Of a DNA stretch of 64,000 nt, positions 1 through 8,650 are shown one piece after another. Location: contig JBPJFY010000007.1 of assembly GCA_051208045.1 (NCBI GenBank), positions 155,271-219,270 on the forward strand. Reading direction: 5' to 3'. The notes under the pieces were generated by a model that saw only the letters and a list, made by a program, of their open reading frames with translations, was not told the origin of the DNA and ran no database searches. A program made the position numbers and the translations under genes. Position 1 is the first letter of the stretch; the number at the start of each line of letters is the position of its first letter. This DNA is from LZORAL124-50-18 sp051208045 (GTDB lineage: Bacteria; Pseudomonadota; Gammaproteobacteria; Pseudomonadales; Oleiphilaceae).

Positions 1-1479
1 GCCTTGTTAGCACCTGCTGCGGTGATGGCAGGTGGTGGCGTTGAGGCAGACTATGAAAAACACTGTGCCGCCTGTCATGGTGCACAGCGATTGGGCGGTA
101 TGGGGCCGGCATTGCTGCCGGAAAACCTGTCACGTATTCGCAAAAAGGAAATCCGACAGGTCATCGAGCAGGGGCGTCCATTGACGCAAATGCCTGCTTT
201 TAGCTCCCAGTTGTCTGCTGAGCAAATGGATGCGCTTACCGCCTATGTTCAAACGCCTCCCGCCGAGTCGCCTCAGTGGACGGCGTCGGACATTACGGCG
301 TCTCACATTGTGACGCATCCCGAAGGGAGTTTGCCGGCCAAACCGGTGTTTGAAGCGGATCTGATGAATCTTTTTCTGGTGGTGGAGCTCGGAGATCACC
401 ACATTACCGTGTTGAACGGGGACACGTTTGAGCCGATCCATCGGTTCAAAACCCGGTTTGCCCTGCATGGTGGTCCTAAGTACTCGCCCGATGGCCGTTA
501 TGTTTATATGGCCTCGCGGGACGGCTGGATCAGCAAGTTTGATATGTACAACCTGAAAATCGTTGCGGAAACCCGGGCAGGAATCAATACGCGCAATCTC
601 GCGGTGTCTTCCGATGGCAAGTGGGTGATGGTGGCAAATTATCTGCCGCATAGCCTGGTGGTGTTGGATGCGGCGAATCTGGAGTTCAAGCAGGTAGTCG
701 CGGTGCAAAGTGGTGGGGACAGCTCTCGCGTCAGTGCAGTGTATAACGCGCCGCCGCGTAACAGCTTTGTCGCTGCGCTGAAGGACATGAAGGAGGTGTG
801 GGAGTTCCCCTATGCCGGCAAGTCGGCTACCGCAGACTGGAAACCCCGAAAAATTGAAACCAAAGACTACCTGGATGATTTTTTCTTTGATCCAGAGTAC
901 AAACATCTGCTCGGGGCGACGCGCACCGACGCAAAGACCCGCGAAACCACTGGCGGGCAGGTGATCGACATGGACACCGGAAAACAGGTAGCCACCCTGC
1001 CCATATCGGGTATGCCGCATCTGGGATCGGGGATTACCTGGATGTACGAAGGCCGGCGAATCATGGCCTCGCCGAATCTTAAAGAGTACAAAATTTCGTT
1101 TATCGACATGACCAACTGGCAGGTCATCAAGGAAATTGAAACCGAAGGGCCCGGATTCTTTATGCGGTCGCACAATGCATCACAGTACGCGTGGGCGGAT
1201 GTGTTCTTTGGGCCGAACAAAGAGGCGGTGCATATCATTGATAAACGCAAACTGGAAATCACGAAAACGCTTCGGCCGGTAAAAAACAAAACAGCGGCAC
1301 ATGTCGAGTTTACGAAAGATGGTAAGTACGCGCTGCTCAGTGTGTGGGACATGGAGGGCGAAGTGATTGTGTACGACGCAAACTCGCTGGAAGAGCAGAA
1401 GCGCCTGCCTATGGTGAAACCCTCTGGCAAGTATAACGTCTACAACAAAACGCACTACGAAGACGGCACCAGCCACTGA
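1..1479 (+). CDS. nirN: NirN-type cytochrome c / heme d1 protein (5' end missing)
   Basis: The gene is cut by the window edge: the frame is open from base 1 and most of the signal peptide is missing. Counting from the TTG at base 4, a c-type heme motif CAACH lies at residues 21-25 and a likely axial Met at 63 (QMPAF). The remaining ~400 residues look like the eight-bladed heme d1 propeller of the NirS/NirN/NirF group. NirN is a periplasmic protein that completes heme d1 (dihydro-heme d1 dehydrogenase) for cytochrome cd1 nitrite reductase. The visible length (~491 aa) and the position directly before norCB match NirN of Pseudomonas aeruginosa better than NirS, which has a longer N-terminal part. 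NirS itself cannot be fully excluded without alignment. Confidence 0.78.
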   Translation, partial: ALLAPAAVMAGGGVEADYEKHCAACHGAQRLGGMGPALLPENLSRIRKKEIRQVIEQGRPLTQMPAFSSQLSAEQMDALTAYVQTPPAESPQWTASDITASHIVTHPEGSLPAKPVFEADLMNLFLVVELGDHHITVLNGDTFEPIHRFKTRFALHGGPKYSPDGRYVYMASRDGWISKFDMYNLKIVAETRAGINTRNLAVSSDGKWVMVANYLPHSLVVLDAANLEFKQVVAVQSGGDSSRVSAVYNAPPRNSFVAALKDMKEVWEFPYAGKSATADWKPRKIETKDYLDDFFFDPEYKHLLGATRTDAKTRETTGGQVIDMDTGKQVATLPISGMPHLGSGITWMYEGRRIMASPNLKEYKISFIDMTNWQVIKEIETEGPGFFMRSHNASQYAWADVFFGPNKEAVHIIDKRKLEITKTLRPVKNKTAAHVEFTKDGKYALLSVWDMEGEVIVYDANSLEEQKRLPMVKPSGKYNVYNKTHYEDGTSH

Positions 1480-1511
1480 TACAGCATTTCACGCAACTTC
1501 TCTCCTGTTTG

Positions 1512-1539
1512 CCCGGTTCACCTGAACCGGGTTTTCTTT
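1512..1539 (+). terminator. Rho-independent terminator after nirN
   Basis: An 8-bp perfect stem (CCCGGTTC at 1512-1519 with GAACCGGG at 1524-1531), a 4-base loop and a T-rich tail (TTTTCTTTC). It separates nirN from norCB, so norCB has its own promoter. Confidence 0.85.
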
Positions 1540-1578
1540 CTCCCAAAGGTTTACCTCCAAGGAAATAAATTTTGTCTG

Positions 1579-1620
1579 TTGATCAATATCAAGGGCAAAT
1601 AGGTTAAGGAATCGTAACTT
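1579..1620 (+). promoter_or_regulatory. FNR/Dnr-type promoter of norCB
   Basis: TTGAT CAAT ATCAA at 1579-1592 is a perfect FNR-family box. A candidate -10 element TAACTT lies at 1615-1620, which puts the start of transcription near 1627. The box is then centred about 41.5 bp upstream, the classical position for activation. In Pseudomonas nor genes are activated by Dnr and Anr under low oxygen and nitric oxide. Which of these regulators acts here cannot be told from the box. Confidence 0.85.
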
Positions 1621-1656
1621 TAACACTGAAACATAACTGACTGAGGAGAGCACACA

Positions 1657-2097
1657 ATGGCTGAACGCTTTACCAAAAGCATGGCCAGGAATATCTATCT
1701 GGGGGGCAGTGCCTTTTTTATCCTGCTATTCCTGGCCTTGACTTTCGACACGATACACGAACTTCCCAAACGGGATAACCGACAGGAGCTGACGGAGTCG
1801 GTCGCCCGGGGCAAAATGCTCTGGGAAGAAAACAACTGCGTTGGTTGTCACTCACTGCTGGGCGAAGGGGCGTACTATGCACCTGAGCTGGGTAACGTTT
1901 ACCAGCGCCGTGGTGGCGAGGCAGGGTTCAAGCTGTTCTTCCATGCCTGGATGAAAGCTCAACCCACCAACGCACCTGGTCGACGCCAGATGCCACAATT
2001 TAACCTGACGGATGAGCAGTTGGATGATCTCGCGGATTTTCTGGAATACTCCGCCAAGATCAATACAAACGACTGGCCACCAAATATCGAAGGTTAA
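1657..2097 (+). CDS. norC: Nitric oxide reductase cytochrome c subunit NorC
   Basis: Small subunit of the membrane cytochrome bc-type NO reductase, which passes electrons from soluble cytochromes to NorB for 2 NO to N2O. The 146-aa protein has one N-terminal membrane anchor (about residues 13-30), the heme c motif CVGCH at 61-65 and the axial Met in RRQMPQF near residue 112. This is the usual NorC length. The ATG has a good GAGGAGA ribosome site. norB follows after 12 bp, so the two are cotranscribed from the FNR-type promoter upstream. Confidence 0.96.
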   Translation: MAERFTKSMARNIYLGGSAFFILLFLALTFDTIHELPKRDNRQELTESVARGKMLWEENNCVGCHSLLGEGAYYAPELGNVYQRRGGEAGFKLFFHAWMKAQPTNAPGRRQMPQFNLTDEQLDDLADFLEYSAKINTNDWPPNIEG

Positions 2098-2109
2098 GGA
2101 GTATTTGTC

Positions 2110-3492
2110 ATGAAATATCAATCTCAAGCCGTGGCAAAACCCTACTTCGTTTTTGCCATCATTCTGTTTGCTGCTCAGGTGCTGTTTGGCCTGGTCCTGG
2201 GGATGCAATATGTTGTGGGCGATTTCCTCTTCCCGGAAATTCCATTTAACGTAGCGCGGATGGTGCACACCAACCTGCTCATTGTCTGGCTGCTGTTTGG
2301 ATTTATGGGGGCCGCTTACTATTTGATCCCCGAAGAAGCGGAAACCGAGCTGCACAGTCCGAAGCTCGCGATTGCCTTGTTCTGGATTTTTGCCGTTGCC
2401 GGTGGTTTGACCGTACTGGGTTATCTGCTGGTGCCTTATGCTACCCTGGCAGAAATGACGGGTAACAGTTTACTGCCTACCATGGGGCGTGAGTTCCTGG
2501 AACAACCGACCATAACCAAAGTGGGTATCGTCATTGTTGCGCTTGGCTTCCTGTTCAATGTGGGTATGACTGTGTTGAAAGGTCGTAAAACCGTCATCAA
2601 CATCGTACTCATGACTGGGTTACTTGGCTTGGCCGTGATGTTCCTGTTCTCTTTCTACAACCCGGAAAACCTCGTACTGGACAAAATGTTCTGGTGGTGG
2701 GTTGTTCACCTTTGGGTAGAAGGTGTGTGGGAATTGATCATGGGGGCGATCTTGGCGTTCGTGCTGATCAAAGTGACCGGTGTTGACCGCGAAGTGATTG
2801 AAAAGTGGTTGTATGTGATTATCGCAATGGCGTTGATCACGGGTATCCTGGGTACCGGTCACCACTACTTCTTCATTGGTACGCCGGAATACTGGTTGTG
2901 GATTGGTTCAGTATTCTCTGCACTGGAGCCCATTCCGTTCTTCATGATGACAGTTTTCGCGTTCAACATGGTGAACCGTCGTCGACGTGAGCATCCAAAC
3001 CGTGCAGCGACGCTGTGGGCACTGGGTTGTGGTGTGATGGCCTTCCTGGGTGCTGGTGTGTGGGGCTTCCTGCATACGCTGGCTCCGGTGAACTACTACA
3101 CTCACGGTACTCAGATCACTGCCGCACATGGTCACATGGCTTTCTACGGAGCGTATGTCATGATCGTGATCACAATAATTTCCTACGCCATGCCAATTCT
3201 GCGTGGCCGCACTGAAGGCAACAGCAACAGGGCGCAGGTCGTGGAAATGTGGGGCTTCTGGTTAATGACGATTGCTATGGTGTTCATTACTCTGTTCCTT
3301 ACTGCAGCAGGTGTACTGCAAGTATGGATTCAGCGTCTGCCAGAAACCGGCGCGCTGGACTTCATGACCACGCAGGACAAGATTGCACTGTTCTACTGGT
3401 TGCGTGAAATTTCAGGCGTGGTTTTCCTGATTGGTCTGATCTGCTACATCGCCAGCTTCTTTGTGAAGGGTGACGACACCGCAGCTGCCTGA
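2110..3492 (+). CDS. norB: Nitric oxide reductase catalytic subunit NorB
   Basis: Catalytic subunit of the cNOR complex in the inner membrane, with low-spin heme b, high-spin heme b3 and non-heme iron FeB. The 460-aa protein is almost entirely hydrophobic, as expected for the 12-helix heme-copper oxidase fold. His53 in MVHTNLL and the later histidines in GTGHHYF and AAHGHMAFYG sit at the conserved ligand positions. The length is normal for a quinol-independent NorB; there is no N-terminal extension as in qNor. A structured terminator follows the gene. Confidence 0.96.
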   Translation: MKYQSQAVAKPYFVFAIILFAAQVLFGLVLGMQYVVGDFLFPEIPFNVARMVHTNLLIVWLLFGFMGAAYYLIPEEAETELHSPKLAIALFWIFAVAGGLTVLGYLLVPYATLAEMTGNSLLPTMGREFLEQPTITKVGIVIVALGFLFNVGMTVLKGRKTVINIVLMTGLLGLAVMFLFSFYNPENLVLDKMFWWWVVHLWVEGVWELIMGAILAFVLIKVTGVDREVIEKWLYVIIAMALITGILGTGHHYFFIGTPEYWLWIGSVFSALEPIPFFMMTVFAFNMVNRRRREHPNRAATLWALGCGVMAFLGAGVWGFLHTLAPVNYYTHGTQITAAHGHMAFYGAYVMIVITIISYAMPILRGRTEGNSNRAQVVEMWGFWLMTIAMVFITLFLTAAGVLQVWIQRLPETGALDFMTTQDKIALFYWLREISGVVFLIGLICYIASFFVKGDDTAAA

Positions 3493-3551
3493 GCGAACTT
3501 CGTAAGGATGCACAGACCGCCACGGAAGGCGGGCCAAAACTGAACGCAAAC

Positions 3552-3620
3552 AACGGCTTCCTGAAGCGCTCCGAAGAACACAATCTCTTCGGTTCGACTC
3601 AGAAGCCGTTTTCTTTTTCT
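3552..3620 (+). terminator. Branched terminator after norB
   Basis: An outer stem AACGGCTTC (3552-3560) with GAAGCCGTT (3602-3610) encloses an inner hairpin CCGAAGA (3571-3577) with TCTTCGG (3586-3592). The run TTTTCTTTTTCT follows. It should end most norCB transcripts before the polyferredoxin gene. Confidence 0.75.
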
Positions 3621-3629
3621 ATCAGCGTC

Positions 3630-3677
3630 AATTTCGTACAATTATAAACTCGTATAATCATAAATTCGTACAATAGT
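3630..3677. repeat. Three tandem 16-bp repeats upstream of the polyferredoxin gene
   Basis: Three head-to-tail 16-bp units share the core TCGTAYAAT at 3634-3642, 3650-3658 and 3666-3674. The units are AATTTCGTACAATTAT, AAACTCGTATAATCAT and AAATTCGTACAATAGT. The middle unit contains a perfect -10-like TATAAT (3653-3658) but I see no good -35. The array lies between the norB terminator and the next start codon, so it is a plausible multi-site operator or promoter region. The binding protein is unknown. Confidence 0.7.
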
Positions 3678-3706
3678 AGTAGGTAGTTGGCGAGGAATAC
3701 TTCCTT

Positions 3707-4669
3707 ATGGCACTCACTCTGCAGCAGCGACGGTTTCTTACCCGCACAGGTTTTTTCCTGCTGTTTCTGTTTGCGCCCGCGTTGGATCTTTTTCGGTTTG
3801 ACCTCACCACCACCCAGTTTGTGGTGTTTGGTGCGCGGCTGTCCCTTGATCTCACGCCGGACTGGATCGGTCAGGCGTCGGCACTGGAAGCCGGTTTTCG
3901 CATCCTTACACGGTTTCTGATACCGCTGATACTGGTAATTGGTACCGGGCTCTACATTTTCTGGCGTTGGGGACGAATCTACTGTGGCTGGCTGTGCCCG
4001 CATTTTTCCGTGGTGGAAGCAATCAACGGATTAATGTTAAAGGTGTTGGATCGCGTGACGCTCTGGGAGCCGGCCCGTCAGGAGCGGCCCTGGTACCTCA
4101 GAATGACGGGCGGCGTCATGGTGGTGTCGGTGAGCGCTTTTATCGCGTTTACCTGGGCGGTGGCGTTGTTGACGTATTTAATGCCGCCGCTTCCCCTGTA
4201 TGAACAGATTGTGACGTTCACGGTTCCGTGGAAGCAGGGCATTTTTATTGGTGTGGCGACACTCGTGTTTACGGTTGACTTTGTGCTTGCCCGACACCTG
4301 TTTTGCCGCTACGGCTGTGCGGTAGGATTGTTTCAAAGCCTGTTGTGGATGATGAACACCAAAGCGGTGGTCGTGAGCTTTGATCGCCAGCGGGCCAGTT
4401 TGTGCAAAGATTGCGACAAGGACTGCGAAGACGCTTGCCCCATGCGGCTTTCCGTACGGGGCTTCAAACGCGCAAAATTCACCTGTACACAATGTGCGCA
4501 GTGCATATCTGCCTGCCAACAGGTACAGAGGAATAATCCGGACGGCACGCTGCTGAATTGGACCCCCGGCGAACAAATCAAACAGGTGTCACTGATTCCC
4601 ATGAAGGACGTGACATCAATCAAACCCAAATCCCCCCAAACCCGCTACAGTGAAAACATCAACGAGTAA
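3707..4669 (+). CDS. Membrane polyferredoxin of the NapH/NosR/CcoG type in the nor cluster
   Basis: A 320-aa inner-membrane iron-sulfur protein. About four membrane helices are visible (near residues 14-29, 70-88, 134-160 and 178-198). CxxxCP motifs follow helices 2 and 4 (Cys93/97 and Cys200/204), as in the NapH, NosR and CcoG families. Two 4Fe-4S motifs follow: Cys233/236/240/244 and Cys260/263/266/270. Such proteins move electrons across or along the membrane, or act in metal-centre maturation. The position between norB and norD suggests a role in NO reductase assembly or electron supply, which is inference. The gene has its own upstream region with tandem repeats and precedes norD by 43 bp. 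Confidence 0.82.
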   Translation: MALTLQQRRFLTRTGFFLLFLFAPALDLFRFDLTTTQFVVFGARLSLDLTPDWIGQASALEAGFRILTRFLIPLILVIGTGLYIFWRWGRIYCGWLCPHFSVVEAINGLMLKVLDRVTLWEPARQERPWYLRMTGGVMVVSVSAFIAFTWAVALLTYLMPPLPLYEQIVTFTVPWKQGIFIGVATLVFTVDFVLARHLFCRYGCAVGLFQSLLWMMNTKAVVVSFDRQRASLCKDCDKDCEDACPMRLSVRGFKRAKFTCTQCAQCISACQQVQRNNPDGTLLNWTPGEQIKQVSLIPMKDVTSIKPKSPQTRYSENINE

Positions 4670-4712
4670 CCTTGAACCAGCAATCACGAACCAGTAAACG
4701 CAGGAGATTCCG

Positions 4713-6539
4713 ATGGAAGAGTGGGTGGGGCTGAAATGGCACCAGTACATAACGCGAAAAGCGTCTAAAGACCATCTGGACTGTTCCGTCTCCTTGGATG
4801 AAGTTGGCTTCCGTACCGGCGTGTTGTTCCGCGCGCTGGGTGGCCCACAGGGAATGCGGCTCCTCGCGGCGACGCCGCGCGCCTACAGCACCCGCCGCAA
4901 CTGGCTGCAGAAAATTGCGGGTACCGGCAAAACGGCACAACTCGCCTGGCGGGACGAAGAAAGTGTGCGGCTACCTGAAAAAATTGCCCTTTTCGAGGAC
5001 AGGCAGTTAAACGCAAAAATGTATGTGTGGCTCGCCGCGCTGGCCAGTGCACAGACAGATCCGTTTGCAAACTGGTTTGAGGATAATCAGCGATTATCTG
5101 CGCACGTAATTGATTCCTATCCGGGTATTGCAGGCTATTATCGCGCGCTGGTGGAGGCCTACCTTCTGTTACGTCCTGACATGGCCAAGCTGACGCCGGA
5201 AGAACAGGTGGTCGAACGCGCCATCCAGCAGGCACTGCGCTCACCGCAGGATAATGTGATATTGCCGGAGATATCGACGCCCCCTGAGCCTGTTTTGCTG
5301 TGGCTCTATCCTTCGACCGTGAAAACCGATGCGGTAATTTCGTCGGAAGAGGGCGACGAAGGCATGATCATTCGTAGAGGCGCGGTGAAAAAGCACAAAA
5401 AGCGGAAAAAGGCCGAGCGCGTCGATAGTTACGACCAGAATCAGGGCTTGATGGTGTTTCGACTGGAAAACCTGTTCAGCTGGTCGGAGTTTAAATCGGT
5501 TGACCGCGCGGGTGATGACACCAAGGAGGATGAAGCCGAACAAGTGGCGGACGACCTGGATGTGCTCAGCCTCTCCCGTGAACGAAAAGCGGGCGCTTCT
5601 GCAATTCGTATGGATCTGGATTTACCGGGGGCTGAAAATGACGATCTTATCCTGGGGGATGGCATTCTTCTGCCGGAGTGGCATTACAAACAACAGCAAC
5701 TGCAGCAGGATCATTGCTGCCTGCACCCCATGATTGCCGACGATGCGGCACCGCTGGCGTTGCCAGATCGACTGCGCAAGGAAGCTCGGCGCGTGAAGAA
5801 CCAGTTTATGTTTCTCAAGCCGGAGCGGAACTGGATCAAAAACCTCGTTGATGGCGAAGAGCTGGTGACCGAGAACTGGATTGAGTTCATGACCGATGTG
5901 AATAATCGGGGCGCGCATGCGGATCAACGCATTTTTATGAGTAAGCAACCGCTGGGGCGGTCACTTTCCTGTTTGATTCTGGCAGATCTTTCGCTCTCAA
6001 CGGATGCCTGGATCAATAACGAACTTCAAGTGATTGATGTGATACGTGACAGCTTGATGCTGATGTCTGAGGCCTTGTCAGTGACCGGGGACCGGTTCTC
6101 CATTTATGGTTTTTCCTCACGCAAACGCAACCATGTGCGTTTCCACATTCTGAAAAACTTTAATGAACGTTACACCGATCAGGTGCGTGGGCGTATTGAA
6201 TCGCTTCGGCCCGGCTACTATACCCGGATGGGTGCTGCCATCCGGCAGGCCAGCAAGATACTGCATAGCGAGCAAACCAATCAAAAGGTATTGTTGCTGC
6301 TCTCTGACGGAAAACCAAATGATCTGGATCAGTATGAGGGGCGTTATGGGGTGGAGGACACCCGCCATGCCATTCTGGAAGCACGCAAAGCGGGAATAGA
6401 GCCGTTTTGCGTCACCATCGACAGCGAGGCGGAAGATTACCTTCCGCATTTGTTCGGCACCAATGGTTATGCCGTTATCCGCGACCCGGCGGAACTTTCC
6501 CGGCAATTGCCCACGTTGTATGTGAATCTTACTCGTTAG
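4713..6539 (+). CDS. norD: NorD, VWA-domain protein for NO reductase activation
   Basis: A 608-aa cytoplasmic protein with a C-terminal von Willebrand factor A domain. The metal-site motif DLSLS is at residues 425-429, and LLLLSDGKPND lies further on. In Paracoccus and Pseudomonas, NorD works with the MoxR-type ATPase NorQ/NirQ to activate NorCB, probably by inserting the FeB iron. The middle region (about residues 215-300) is charged and poorly conserved. norQ is not next to it here; in P. aeruginosa its counterpart nirQ lies on the far side of the nir genes, outside what this window shows. The spacing from the polyferredoxin gene (43 bp) suggests one transcript. Confidence 0.93.
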   Translation: MEEWVGLKWHQYITRKASKDHLDCSVSLDEVGFRTGVLFRALGGPQGMRLLAATPRAYSTRRNWLQKIAGTGKTAQLAWRDEESVRLPEKIALFEDRQLNAKMYVWLAALASAQTDPFANWFEDNQRLSAHVIDSYPGIAGYYRALVEAYLLLRPDMAKLTPEEQVVERAIQQALRSPQDNVILPEISTPPEPVLLWLYPSTVKTDAVISSEEGDEGMIIRRGAVKKHKKRKKAERVDSYDQNQGLMVFRLENLFSWSEFKSVDRAGDDTKEDEAEQVADDLDVLSLSRERKAGASAIRMDLDLPGAENDDLILGDGILLPEWHYKQQQLQQDHCCLHPMIADDAAPLALPDRLRKEARRVKNQFMFLKPERNWIKNLVDGEELVTENWIEFMTDVNNRGAHADQRIFMSKQPLGRSLSCLILADLSLSTDAWINNELQVIDVIRDSLMLMSEALSVTGDRFSIYGFSSRKRNHVRFHILKNFNERYTDQVRGRIESLRPGYYTRMGAAIRQASKILHSEQTNQKVLLLLSDGKPNDLDQYEGRYGVEDTRHAILEARKAGIEPFCVTIDSEAEDYLPHLFGTNGYAVIRDPAELSRQLPTLYVNLTR

Positions 6540-6686
6540 AGGTGAAGATTGCTCCTTGCCATAAATGCACGATGATCAAGGAGCGTGGCGGGTGTCGGGG
6601 CATACGCATTGGGTCTTTTTAGCGTTTCTTTTTCTGAATTTTTTAGTAATCTAGAGTCACAAGTCACTATTTGGGTGTTGCTGGTC

Positions 6687-7238
6687 ATGTTGGCGTTAAA
6701 AAACACACACGTATTTACGTCCGGTGAATATTTGAAACTGTTCGAGAGTAACATTCTCGATAAAAATAGCCGTACTGAGCTTATTGATGGGGAGATTATT
6801 CAATTGGCGCCTTTAGGGTTCAAGCATGCAAAAACTCAAAAGCAATTGGCCGCTTTCATCGCTCAGGCTTTAAACTCCGATGATGTATATACCACGGGTT
6901 CAACGACGGCGGATGCTAACTCCATGCCTGAACCCGACATTTTCGTGTTGAAGCCGGGTGTCCAAGTGGAAAACAACTACCCACACCTCTCTCAAATTTC
7001 GATGGTCGTTGAAGTGGCGGATAGCACATTGAACACGGACCTGATTAACGATGGGACCGGCAAGCTTGCAAAATATGCGCAGTGCCATGTGGAGTTGGTT
7101 TGGGTGGTCGATGTTGAAAAAAAAGCAATACACCAGTTTACTGATCCACGAAATGGGTATTACACGACGATGAAACGGCTGGATAAATCCATCGAACTGA
7201 ACACCTCTGTGGGTGATTTGGACGAGCTGATTGCGTAG
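6687..7238 (+). CDS. Uma2-family (DUF820) putative restriction-type nuclease
   Basis: A 183-aa protein with the PD-(D/E)XK pattern of the Uma2 family: PEPDIFVL near residue 87, VVEVADS near 108, and GKLAKYA then a beta-strand LVWVVDV. The upstream in-frame extension has no ribosome site, so I take the ATG at 6687. Uma2 proteins are abundant in cyanobacteria and scattered elsewhere; their biological role is largely unknown. The gene stands alone between norD and the convergent lipoprotein gene and is somewhat AT-richer than its neighbours, which suggests acquisition. Confidence 0.8.
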   Translation: MLALKNTHVFTSGEYLKLFESNILDKNSRTELIDGEIIQLAPLGFKHAKTQKQLAAFIAQALNSDDVYTTGSTTADANSMPEPDIFVLKPGVQVENNYPHLSQISMVVEVADSTLNTDLINDGTGKLAKYAQCHVELVWVVDVEKKAIHQFTDPRNGYYTTMKRLDKSIELNTSVGDLDELIA

Positions 7239-7332
7239 ATCTCAAGTGTACAGTTCAAATGCCGCAATCGGTGTGGCCTGATGGAAGCGCATTTGCCAAC
7301 CATCGACAGTTTTCACCCAAAGAGAGGCGCGT

Positions 7333-8154
7333 TTAGCGCACCGGTGGCGCGACACCCTTCAGCAGCCCAATCCAGTCCTCCAGTCGCTCGCTGGCGTGTG
7401 TCTTCTGATCTTCTGACAGTGTTGGCAGCAGCTGCTGCATCATTGTGTCGTATTCTGACGACTGTTGATCCACCCAGCGCTGATACTCGGGCGTTTGCAG
7501 GCGTGTGGGGTCGGCAAAGGCGCTGGCCAGAGCGGTTCGGTTATTCTGTTGGATATGCGTGAGAAAAGCCACGCGCCATTGGCGGCTGTTGGCCACGCGA
7601 AGTTCGAATTCACCTGCCTGCCACTGGGTGTGTTGATGGACAAGCGCGACCTGTTGATCCGTCAGGTCACCAAACCAGTCCTCAAGCTTCTCAATGCGGT
7701 CGTGCACCTTGTTCTTCTGGCTTGTTGATTCCTCATACCATTCGTCATAGTGGCTTTCCACGTAGGACTCATAAGCATCTGCGTTCGCTTCATTGAGGGA
7801 CAAGAGAAAATCAGAGAGCGCTTGCCAAGATGCGGTCATGAGTTGTCGACCAATGACTTTGGATTCTTCACGAAACTGCACAGCTGCTTCGTAGTGCTGG
7901 CCTGCTCGCCACTGCTGATCGATGGCTTCCAATTTGTCCACCGTAAGAGGAATACCCTCCGCTCTGATCCATTCCCGTATTGCCACTGCGGCGGGAGCCA
8001 TGGCGTCTTCCTGTTCACCGGAAAGATCCAGCATTCGATCTGCCTGCCACACAAGCAACTGGTCGAGTCGTTCGAAAACAAAGTTAAAACCAAAGCAGCC
8101 GCTCAGCAGAACCGAGAGCGTTAGGACCGTGGTGAATTGTGCTGTTCGTTTCAT
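7333..8154 (-). CDS. DUF6279-like lipoprotein
   Basis: A 273-aa protein with a short signal peptide ending in the lipobox LLSGC (Cys20), so it is a lipoprotein. The rest is helical and rich in Glu, Gln and Trp, without enzymatic motifs. It resembles the DUF6279 lipoproteins of Pseudomonas and relatives. Function is unknown. It is divergent from the YciI-like gene across a 178-bp gap. Confidence 0.7.
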   Translation of the reverse strand: MKRTAQFTTVLTLSVLLSGCFGFNFVFERLDQLLVWQADRMLDLSGEQEDAMAPAAVAIREWIRAEGIPLTVDKLEAIDQQWRAGQHYEAAVQFREESKVIGRQLMTASWQALSDFLLSLNEANADAYESYVESHYDEWYEESTSQKNKVHDRIEKLEDWFGDLTDQQVALVHQHTQWQAGEFELRVANSRQWRVAFLTHIQQNNRTALASAFADPTRLQTPEYQRWVDQQSSEYDTMMQQLLPTLSEDQKTHASERLEDWIGLLKGVAPPVR

Positions 8155-8332
8155 AGGTAGCCGTTTTTGTGTAAATGTGGAAACAACCGTCGATCAACAT
8201 GCCGTTCAGCCGTTGGTTAAATCATAACCGAGCTGGCGTTTGCGATGAATTACCAAAAATTTAGTGAGGCTTTAAAATGCTATGATCAAGGCATAGTCTA
8301 TAGGCAAGGGCAGCAAGCGTAGGAGCAATATC

Positions 8333-8629
8333 ATGCAGCATTTCCTCTACCAATTACACCTGGTACGGCAAGACCTGCTGGACACCAGGCCGACGAATGA
8401 AGAAGCACAGGTGATTCAGGATCACTTTGACTATCTTCGAGAGCACCACACTGCAGGCACGGTGCTGCTGGCCGGGCGCACGGATACGTCGGGCCTTGAC
8501 ACATTTGGGGTGGTGGTGATTCAGTGTGAAGATGAAACTCAGGCCAGCGAAATCGTGCGAGCTGATCCCGCAGTGGCCAGGCAGGTGATGACCGCGAACC
8601 TGTTTCCCTTTCGTCTGGCCTTGTTCTAA
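8333..8629 (+). CDS. YciI-like protein
   Basis: A 98-aa single-domain protein of the YciI/YCII fold (dimeric alpha-beta barrel related to muconolactone isomerase). Typical features are the N-terminal strand, DHFDYLREHHTAGTVLLAG in the middle, and the DPAV motif near the end. The exact reaction of most family members is unknown. It ends 21 bp from the convergent hemerythrin gene. A short AACGC/GCGTT inverted repeat lies between them and could act as a weak terminator. Confidence 0.75.
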   Translation: MQHFLYQLHLVRQDLLDTRPTNEEAQVIQDHFDYLREHHTAGTVLLAGRTDTSGLDTFGVVVIQCEDETQASEIVRADPAVARQVMTANLFPFRLALF

Positions 8630-8650
8630 ACGCTTACCGCAGGGCGTTGT

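Noticed and set aside
130..1173. 347-codon open frame opposite nirN
   Set aside because: Antisense shadow; rich in His and Arg as expected from the complement of the real gene.
1..1479. First gene considered as nirS (nitrite reductase)
   Set aside because: Length, N-terminal cytochrome pattern and position directly before norCB fit NirN better; kept as an open alternative in the feature.
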